NCBI GenBank assembly: GCA_026983955.1
Contig: JALSTB010000094.1
Coordinates: 1-53,206, forward strand
Direction: 5' to 3'
Length of the DNA: 53,206 nt
Source of the DNA: Melioribacteraceae bacterium
Lineage (GTDB): Bacteria > Bacteroidota > Ignavibacteria > Ignavibacteriales > Melioribacteraceae
Numbering within the stretch: position 1 is the first letter of the stretch; the number at the start of each line of letters is the position of its first letter. This document shows, piece after piece, positions 46,893 to 53,206 of this stretch. A program made the translations under genes and the position numbers. The notes under the pieces are model-generated. The model saw nothing but the letters and a program-made list of their open reading frames with translations, ran no database searches and was not told the origin of the DNA.

Positions 46893-49800
46893 TTATGCAG
46901 AAACTTTAATATCTTCATTGAATCTTACTCCTACCAATTTCGAAACCCCTTCCTCTTGCATTGTAACGCCGTACATTGTTTCGGTTGCTTCCATGGTACG
47001 TTTGTTATGTGTAACAATAATAAATTGAGTGTTCTTGCTGAATTCTTTTAACAAGTTGGTAAACCGGTCTATGTTTGCATCGTCCAACGGTGCATCCACT
47101 TCATCCATAATGCAGAAGGGACTCGGTTTAACCAAATAAATTGCAAACAACAAAGCCGTGGCGGTAAGAGTTTTTTCTCCACCTGAGAGAAGTTCGATTG
47201 AGGTTGGGCGTTTGCCTTTTGGTTTTGCTATAATTTCGATTTTTGCTTCTAACGGGTCAACGCCTTCTTCCAAACGTAAATCGGCTTCGTCCCCGGGATT
47301 AAACAGAGTGCGGAAAATTTTTATGAAATTTTGTCTTATTTCTTCGAATGTGCTCAAAAATATTTGTTGGGCTGTTTCGTTTATCTCGTTAATTGTGTTG
47401 ACCAAATCTTTTTCGGATTCTATCAAGTCATCCCTTTGTTTCAAAAGGAAATCCAAGCGTTGTTTTTCTTCTTCATATTCATCAAAAGCAAGCAGATTGA
47501 TTTGCCCCAAATTTTTAATACTGTTTTTCAAACGGTGGACTTCCGCCGAAACGTGGTCGAAGTCGAATTCGTCCAGGTCATCAAAATGTTTGAATTCCAA
47601 ATCCATTGCATATTCGTCGCGGATTGTCTCCACAAGGTTTTCCAATCTTATACCTGTCTCGCTGTTTTTCAACTCTATGTCGTGAATTTTGTCCGATATT
47701 ATTTGCCGCTCGTTTCTTAACTCCGAAAGTTTGTTTTCCAATTCGTTCATTTCGGATTTCATTCCTGTAACTTCGGAATCGAGTTCTATTTTAATTTTTT
47801 CCAAAGCGGATTTGGAGTTTTCCAATTCCTCGAACATTGCCGAAGCGGAATCTATTGTTTCTTTCAAACGGGAAATCTCTCCGTGGGCGGAGTTTATTTC
47901 GTTTTTTCTTCTTTCAATGGTTTCTGCGATTGTTTTTTTAGATTCTTCGGAACGGTTGATACTGTTAATTATATTTTGCAATTCGCCTTTCAAGCGCTCC
48001 AACTGCAACCGTTTTGCGTTTAATTCGGTTACTGCTTTTTCATAATCATCTTCCACATTTCGAACCCCGGATTCCAAACCGGCAAGTTCTTCGCCGGTAT
48101 GTGTTTTTTCGGCTTTAATTGAATTGAGTTTTTGGGATAATTCCGTAATTTCAAATTCGTATTGGCCTATTTGATTAATTAACTCTTGAATTTCATTCTG
48201 TATTTTTTCTATTTCTTCGGAGGCTTTCGATTTTTCGAATTCGAATTTTGCAATTTGTTTTTCAATGTTATTTATATCATTCAGAATTATGTTGCCTTGA
48301 TCGGATAAAACTTTCAAATCGATTTGTGCAATTGCATTTTCTTTTTCTGCAATAAGTTTTTGAATATATTTTAAGTTTTCTTCAAGTTTCGGATATTCTT
48401 CTTTTAATTGTTCAAGTAATTTTTTTCTTCCGAAAAGTGTTTCATCAACTTTCGCTTTGGAGCCTGCTTCCACAATTCCGTTATTTGTTATAATATCGCC
48501 TTCCAAAGTGGCAAAGTTGAAATCGGGATATTTTTTATGAAATTGAATGGCATCGTCAAGAGTTTCCACCACTGCGGTTTTATGTAAAATTTTACGGAAG
48601 TACGGCAACCAGTTGTTATTTGTTTTAACCAAACCGGAAGCCCAGCCGATAAATCCGTTTTGTTTTTCTATTTTATTTGCGGTTCTTTTTTCGGTGAAGT
48701 TGAGTATTTTTTTGATTACGCCTTTGGAGTTCAATCCGTTGCCCAACAGAAAGAAAGAAGCTTTGCCTAAATCGTTTTTCTTTAGGTATTCAACCGCTTT
48801 ATGTAGATCATCCAGATCGGCAATCAATAAGTTGTTCAGCACGTTTTTAAGCGCTACTTCAAGAGCAAGTCTGTATTTCTCATCGGTATTTCCGACGTCG
48901 GCAAATAGGGTTTTCTCCTTATCCGTCCAGCCCTCGCTTTCCAGCAGTATTTTCGAACCGCCCGAAATTCCTTCCAAATTTGTGATAAGCGATTGGTAAA
49001 ATTCTATTTTGTTTTTGAGATTTGTCAGGTTTCCTTTTTCATTGAGTTCTTTTTCTTTAAGGGTTTTCAGTTCTTGTTCGAGTTTTTCTTTTTCTTGAAG
49101 CCTGGTAGTGTATAAAGTTTCCGATTTCTTAAGCTCTTCGGTTACTTTCGCTTTTTCGGTTTCAAGATTTTCAAGGTAGCCTACGCTTTTTGCAATATCG
49201 GAAGTTAAAGTTTGAATTTTTTCGTTTAATTTTTCTATCGTTTTGTTTGCGTTTGTTTTATAATTTTCAAGCGAACCGAGTTTCGTCTCCAGTTCGTTGT
49301 AATTTTTCAGCAATTCGAGGGAAGATTCGTTCTTGGTCTTTAATACGTTTCGGAATTCTTCAAGCTTAATTTTTTTATCTTCAACGGTTTTAGCCTCGGT
49401 CTCAATTACTTGTGAAAGTTCTTCAATTTTTTGCTCGACCCGGGATCTTTCTTGAAAATAGCCGTTAAGCCGCTCCTCAGTTTCGGTTTGTTGGATTTTC
49501 AGCTCTTCAATATCGGATTTATAATTTTCTATATTTTCGGTAAGCGATTTAATGCGTTCTTCGGCAACGGAAATGTTTTTACGGTTTGTATGAATTTTAT
49601 CGGAAATTTCCGAAAGTTGGTTGAATTTTGCTCTCAGTACTTCTTCTTTTTCGGAGATTTTATTTCTGTACTCGATTAATTTATCTTCGAGGTTTTTAAT
49701 GTTTTCATCAATTCCGTTTTTCTTTTGCAATAAGTTGTTTTTTTCTTCGGCAAGGGAATTTCTTTGAATTGTGAACAAAGCAAACTCACGTTCAGCCAAA

Positions 49801-50483
49801 TTCAATTCATTTTCCCGCAGTTCGGCTTGCAATCTGTTGTATTTTTCCGCTTTTTTTGTTTGACGTTCGAGCGAGCGGACGTTTTTCTCAATCTCGGAAA
49901 TAATATCGTTAACGCGGGTCAAATCGTTTTTTACTTCGTCGAGTTTTTTAAGCGAAAGTCTTCTGCGCAATTTGTATTTGTTAACACCGGCGGCTTCTTC
50001 GAACATTTTCCTTCGCTCGTCTGTCCGGTTGCTCAAAATGTTTTCAACCATTTTAAGTTCGATTACGGAATAAGCATTTGTGCCCATCCCGGTATCCATA
50101 AACAGATTTGTTATGTCTTTCAACCGGCAAACGTTTTTGTTCAGAAGGTATTCGCTTTCACCCGAACGGAAAATGCGGCGTGTGATGGTAATTTCGGAAT
50201 ATTCTGAAGGAAGTACACCTTTATCGTTGATAAAGGTCATTGATACTTCCGCCATTCCCATCGGTTTACGGTTGCGTGTGCCGTTAAAAATTACGTTTTC
50301 CATCTTGTCGCTGCGGAGCGTACTGCTTTTTTGTTCACCCAAACACCATCTGATTGCATCGACAATATTGGTTTTACCGGAACCGTTTGGCCCAACCACG
50401 CCGGTTATTTCACGGGAAAAATCCAATTTTGTTTTATCTGCAAAAGATTTAAACCCGAATATTTCTAATTTTGATAAAAACAA
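46893..50483 (-). CDS. smc: Chromosome segregation protein SMC
   Basis: SMC ATPase that with ScpAB loads on DNA and compacts or aligns sister chromosomes. The 1196 residues are standard. The N-terminal head opens FLSKLEIFGFKSFADKTKL with Walker A GPNGSGKT at 31-38. Two long coiled coils (about 170-500 and 670-1000) flank a hinge at about 505-665 (GLNSKGVIKKI region). The C-terminal head has the signature LSGGEKT at 1099-1105, Walker B CIMDE at 1124-1128 and DAPLDDANIDRF. The start is TTG at 50483, with AAGG upstream, and fits the usual N-terminus. scpA and scpB are not in the window. It lies 16 bases downstream of the glycosidase-like gene. Confidence 0.98.
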   Translation of the reverse strand: MFLSKLEIFGFKSFADKTKLDFSREITGVVGPNGSGKTNIVDAIRWCLGEQKSSTLRSDKMENVIFNGTRNRKPMGMAEVSMTFINDKGVLPSEYSEITITRRIFRSGESEYLLNKNVCRLKDITNLFMDTGMGTNAYSVIELKMVENILSNRTDERRKMFEEAAGVNKYKLRRRLSLKKLDEVKNDLTRVNDIISEIEKNVRSLERQTKKAEKYNRLQAELRENELNLAEREFALFTIQRNSLAEEKNNLLQKKNGIDENIKNLEDKLIEYRNKISEKEEVLRAKFNQLSEISDKIHTNRKNISVAEERIKSLTENIENYKSDIEELKIQQTETEERLNGYFQERSRVEQKIEELSQVIETEAKTVEDKKIKLEEFRNVLKTKNESSLELLKNYNELETKLGSLENYKTNANKTIEKLNEKIQTLTSDIAKSVGYLENLETEKAKVTEELKKSETLYTTRLQEKEKLEQELKTLKEKELNEKGNLTNLKNKIEFYQSLITNLEGISGGSKILLESEGWTDKEKTLFADVGNTDEKYRLALEVALKNVLNNLLIADLDDLHKAVEYLKKNDLGKASFFLLGNGLNSKGVIKKILNFTEKRTANKIEKQNGFIGWASGLVKTNNNWLPYFRKILHKTAVVETLDDAIQFHKKYPDFNFATLEGDIITNNGIVEAGSKAKVDETLFGRKKLLEQLKEEYPKLEENLKYIQKLIAEKENAIAQIDLKVLSDQGNIILNDINNIEKQIAKFEFEKSKASEEIEKIQNEIQELINQIGQYEFEITELSQKLNSIKAEKTHTGEELAGLESGVRNVEDDYEKAVTELNAKRLQLERLKGELQNIINSINRSEESKKTIAETIERRKNEINSAHGEISRLKETIDSASAMFEELENSKSALEKIKIELDSEVTGMKSEMNELENKLSELRNERQIISDKIHDIELKNSETGIRLENLVETIRDEYAMDLEFKHFDDLDEFDFDHVSAEVHRLKNSIKNLGQINLLAFDEYEEEKQRLDFLLKQRDDLIESEKDLVNTINEINETAQQIFLSTFEEIRQNFIKIFRTLFNPGDEADLRLEEGVDPLEAKIEIIAKPKGKRPTSIELLSGGEKTLTATALLFAIYLVKPSPFCIMDEVDAPLDDANIDRFTNLLKEFSKNTQFIIVTHNKRTMEATETMYGVTMQEEGVSKLVGVRFNEDIKVSA

Positions 50484-50499
50484 ATTGCTACCTTAATTT

Positions 50500-53052
50500 T
50501 TATAAAAATTGATATTGTTTAACGGCATTCAGAATGTAGAACAAACTGTATTCGGAAAGTTGAAAATATAAAATTATTGCACCTATAACCAATATAGTAA
50601 AAATAAATCCGTAAAAGTAAACTTGAAAAGGACGAACATCGAAGATTACATAAATGCCTTTTAACAATCTTTGAACTAACCAAATGTTAAAAATGATAAT
50701 GGCAGTGTACAAATACCAGTTGATAACATCCGCCATTAGAATTCTGTAGAGCACAAGTTCCAAGGGGAGTAGAATTGTCAGCGGTAAAAACGCCCAAATA
50801 ACAACATAGTAAATACTGGAAAATATAACCCGGTTTTTAATAAAAAATGAAGCAAATTTGAAAATGACCGAGATAAGTAAAAATCCTAAAACGGAAAAAA
50901 TAAAAAAGACAATAAATGCATCCGTGGGATTCCAAGCCAAGGAGCTCACAAATTCTACATAGTCCGGTGAACCGAGAGCGATTAAAGATTTTTCGATAAG
51001 GATATTATTTTTCAAAAAGAATAACAAGTTTGTGAGAAACAAAGCATGTGAACCGGAAAGTAAAATCATCAGAAAGTTGGTGTTAAATCCCGATAAAATC
51101 CTTTGATCCCGGATATCCGCATAAAAATTGTAAGGTCTTAGTAATGCTCTTATTGCGTCTTCACGGAATTTCTTTTTTGAGTTAATCAAAACTCCGAGCA
51201 GAAGCGAAAGTACCAAACTGGCGATTATAAAAAACAGCGGTGAATCGTCCAATTTATTTCCAAGTGGAATGTTAATGCGTTTTCCGTCTCTAACTCTGGC
51301 TTTGATGATGTGGAAAGAAGCCCGGTCCGATTTACGGTCGGCTGCAAGCAAACCGATTTTGTATTCATTTTCGTCATTAAAGCCGGAAAACATGGGTGCA
51401 AAATCACCTTTGTAATCGAACATCGAATTGAGGAAGTAACCTTTCAGTTTGTATTTTTCACTTTGTGAAATTATATCGATAAAATATTTTGCTTGGGCTT
51501 CGTAAGAAAATTGATTTAAGTAACCGTTGGTTTCCCCGTTATAATTCGGATAAGTGGCTTCACTTATAAAATAGTTAAGCTCTCCGGATTTATTAAAATC
51601 ATCCGGTAAGGTTTTGGCATATAATTCAATTCCGTAGAAATCTAAATCCGGAATCGTATCGTGTTGAATACCAACGAAAGAAGCGTATGCAGGTAGACCG
51701 CTGCTTTTCTTAACAATCCGGGCAAGGTGTGCAATAAATTCCGAATTCGATTTATTGTCAGGCAAGTATGAACTACCGACGCCTATTCCGGCAACCATCG
51801 GGAAGCGCTTGTAATAAGCGGATATTTGGGCAACATAGGTTTCCGCCCGGGTTAAGAAATCTTCTTGACGTAAAAATTGGGCAGGTACGGAATTAAGCGG
51901 GATTTCGATGAAAGCGAATAACCCGTAATCTTCGCAAAGCTTAAGCAAATACGGATGGGGTACGGCTTTGGAAAACCGGACGGAGTTAAAGCCCGCATTT
52001 TTAATTATTTGCAAATCACGTTTGAAAACGGAATAAAGGTCTTCGGTATAAAAAATATCGGAGGAAGGAATGTAAGTAACGCCCTTAAGCTTAATTTTTT
52101 TCCCGTTTATATTAAAGTTACGGTTTGCATAGCTGATTTTCCTGATGGGAATATCACGTTTGAATTCGTCAATTATATTTTCACCATCCGTGAGTACCAA
52201 TCGTATAAAATAATTGGCTCTGTTTTTCAAATCCCAGAACTCTGTAGAGGAAAGGGTAATGTTTACTTTTTTGCTTATTTTATTTGAAGTCCTAAATTTT
52301 ATATTAAAATCCTTAGAGTACAAAATTGTTTCTTTGTTGGGATCGTAAAATTGCAAATAGCATTTATAATTAATGTTTTTGCCTTCCGGATTTTTCGATT
52401 CGTCAACCAAATCGAAATTAACCGTCAATTTAATTTTGGCTTTTTTCCGGCTCAAAGTAGTAAATGAATATCTCAAATTTTCAACACGCGTTAAGGGGAT
52501 TAATTTAATAAACAAATCACCTGTTATTCCGCCTTTTGAATCCGGAAACAGAAATCTCGGTTTAAGGGGAATTGTATTTTTCGAATCGAGTTTATGGTAA
52601 ACTTTTATTTTGATTACGTTCGGTACATCGTAATTCAGAATATCCTTTGGAATTTCGAACTCGAAAGGATAACCCCCGCCGGCATGTTTGTAGAGGGAAA
52701 CGTTGTTTATAAAAATTTCCGATGCGTAATTTATTCCGAATGAGACCAAGTCAAATTTGTAGTTTAATATTTGCTCTCCCGAAAAATTAAATTCTTTCCG
52801 GTAGATAACAGAATTTTCGTTAGTGAATATCGAGGGAAGGGAAACATCGATTTTATTTTCGGGATCATCCTGAAGGAAAAGTTCCCACCCTTTGTTTAAG
52901 GGAATAATACCTCTTGTGGAAGTAATGTCGAAAAACACAGAATCGGCTTGCCCGTAATCGGGAGACGGCAATTCAATGATTTTAATCTGAGCAAAACTTG
53001 CGGAAAAAGTAAATAAAAAGACAAAAAGAAAAAATTTCTTATTCTTAAGCAT
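50500..53052 (-). CDS. GH2-like glycosidase-fold protein fused to a Yip1-like membrane domain
   Basis: An 850-residue exported membrane protein. Residues 1-21 are a signal peptide. Residues about 48-190 form a GH2 sugar-binding-type jelly roll (INYASEIFINNVSLYKHAGG), 190-305 an immunoglobulin-like domain, and 315-595 a TIM-barrel-like domain starting INGKKIKLKGVTYIPSS and RDLQIIKNAGFNSVRF. A possible nucleophile is E498 in FISEATYP. The acid/base expected after VAGIGVG is missing: the usual N-E pair is replaced by S-S at 427-428. About six membrane helices fill residues 604-832, recalling Yip1-like domains. The ATG follows a candidate promoter; smc follows 16 bases downstream. Substrate unknown, and it may be a binding rather than catalytic protein. 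Confidence 0.75.
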   Translation of the reverse strand: MLKNKKFFLFVFLFTFSASFAQIKIIELPSPDYGQADSVFFDITSTRGIIPLNKGWELFLQDDPENKIDVSLPSIFTNENSVIYRKEFNFSGEQILNYKFDLVSFGINYASEIFINNVSLYKHAGGGYPFEFEIPKDILNYDVPNVIKIKVYHKLDSKNTIPLKPRFLFPDSKGGITGDLFIKLIPLTRVENLRYSFTTLSRKKAKIKLTVNFDLVDESKNPEGKNINYKCYLQFYDPNKETILYSKDFNIKFRTSNKISKKVNITLSSTEFWDLKNRANYFIRLVLTDGENIIDEFKRDIPIRKISYANRNFNINGKKIKLKGVTYIPSSDIFYTEDLYSVFKRDLQIIKNAGFNSVRFSKAVPHPYLLKLCEDYGLFAFIEIPLNSVPAQFLRQEDFLTRAETYVAQISAYYKRFPMVAGIGVGSSYLPDNKSNSEFIAHLARIVKKSSGLPAYASFVGIQHDTIPDLDFYGIELYAKTLPDDFNKSGELNYFISEATYPNYNGETNGYLNQFSYEAQAKYFIDIISQSEKYKLKGYFLNSMFDYKGDFAPMFSGFNDENEYKIGLLAADRKSDRASFHIIKARVRDGKRINIPLGNKLDDSPLFFIIASLVLSLLLGVLINSKKKFREDAIRALLRPYNFYADIRDQRILSGFNTNFLMILLSGSHALFLTNLLFFLKNNILIEKSLIALGSPDYVEFVSSLAWNPTDAFIVFFIFSVLGFLLISVIFKFASFFIKNRVIFSSIYYVVIWAFLPLTILLPLELVLYRILMADVINWYLYTAIIIFNIWLVQRLLKGIYVIFDVRPFQVYFYGFIFTILVIGAIILYFQLSEYSLFYILNAVKQYQFL

Positions 53053-53079
53053 TTATAATTATTCTAAAATAATAATCAT

Positions 53080-53110
53080 TAAATATACTAAAAAAGGGAA
53101 GGCATATCAA
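53080..53110 (-). promoter_or_regulatory. Candidate promoter of the GH2-like/smc operon
   Basis: On the minus strand TTG (53110-53108), a 20-base spacer and TATATTTA (53087-53080) fit TTTG-N19..21-TAnnTTTG with one mismatch in the -7 box. The transcript would begin near 53073, about 20 bases before the ATG. The upstream box lies in the loop of the preceding terminator. Confidence 0.4.
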
Positions 53111-53130
53111 TTTAACAACACGCTCTTCCC
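53090..53130 (-). terminator. Intrinsic terminator of the gene entering from the right
   Basis: On the minus strand GGGAAG plus GC (53130-53122, one bulged A) pairs with GCCTTCCC (53103-53096), followed by six T. Its orientation requires a minus-strand transcript entering from beyond base 53206. Confidence 0.8.
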
Positions 53131-53161
53131 GTAAATTTACCGAACAAAGTGTTATGTTTTA

Positions 53162-53206
53162 TTATCCGGCAGCTTCTATAATTTGTAAAAACGATTCCGC
53201 TTGCAG
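53162..53206 (-). CDS. C-terminal end of an unidentified gene (cut by window edge)
   Basis: Reading inward from base 53206 on the minus strand gives an open frame of 14 codons, LQAESFLQIIEAAG, then TAA at 53164-53162. The codons resemble those of the neighbours, and a terminator follows 31 bases later in the same direction, which supports a real gene ending here. The fragment is too short to name. Confidence 0.45.
   Translation of the reverse strand: MQAESFLQIIEAAG

Overview
The window is a densely coded, AT-rich chromosomal segment from a Gram-negative bacterium. Lipid A/LPS genes (msbA-like, lpxB, lpxK, an O-antigen-ligase relative), a LolA-like carrier and an outer-membrane-type beta-barrel show a two-membrane envelope. 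Gene content, protein style and candidate promoters of the TTG/TTTG - 20 bp - TAnnTTTG type point to the Bacteroidota/Chlorobiota group, most likely an Ignavibacteria-like lineage; this placement is inferred from style, not from a marker-gene comparison. Several genes carry real Shine-Dalgarno sequences (AGGAGGG, GAGGAG), unlike classical Bacteroidia, and TTG starts are common (9 of 43 complete genes as called here).

Bases 1-33,814 are almost entirely plus strand. They hold the 3' part of pnp with a terminator, dus, an RNase E/G, and then a tight run of gcvT, comB-like, ftsK, lolA-like, a membrane flippase-like protein, a beta-barrel, uppP, a lipoprotein cyclophilin and holA. An ECF sigma/putative anti-sigma pair and rpmE follow, then a lone minus-strand gene. 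The next runs are rsmB, rodZ-like, ligA, half-GT9, STAS, sodium:solute symporter, and then HAD, pgpH, xerD, M50 protease, msbA-like, O-antigen-ligase-like, GT2, nadK, thioredoxin-like. Neighbours commonly overlap by 1-17 bases, so long coupled operons are likely.

At 33,814/33,815 coding switches strand with no base between the two stop codons. Bases 33,815-53,206 are entirely minus strand. Read in transcription order from the right they are: the tail of an unidentified gene and its terminator, a glycosidase-fold membrane protein, smc, a HAD phosphatase, an ICMT-like methyltransferase, lpxB, a DUF374 acyltransferase, lpxK, ppdK, queA, ispD, plsY, gpsA and recG.

The genes cover RNA turnover and modification (pnp, RNase G, dus, rsmB, queA), chromosome maintenance (ftsK, xerD, smc, ligA, recG, holA), phospholipid and isoprenoid supply (gpsA, plsY, ispD, uppP), and lipid A/LPS assembly. 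No insertion sequence, phage, CRISPR array, tRNA or rRNA was seen. The two most unusual items are an O-antigen-ligase-type membrane protein with a predicted beta-propeller of about 285 residues inserted in its periplasmic loop (29583-31646), and a GH2-like glycosidase-fold protein fused to a six-helix membrane domain and apparently lacking the catalytic acid/base (50500-53052). No intergenic stretch exceeds 300 bases.
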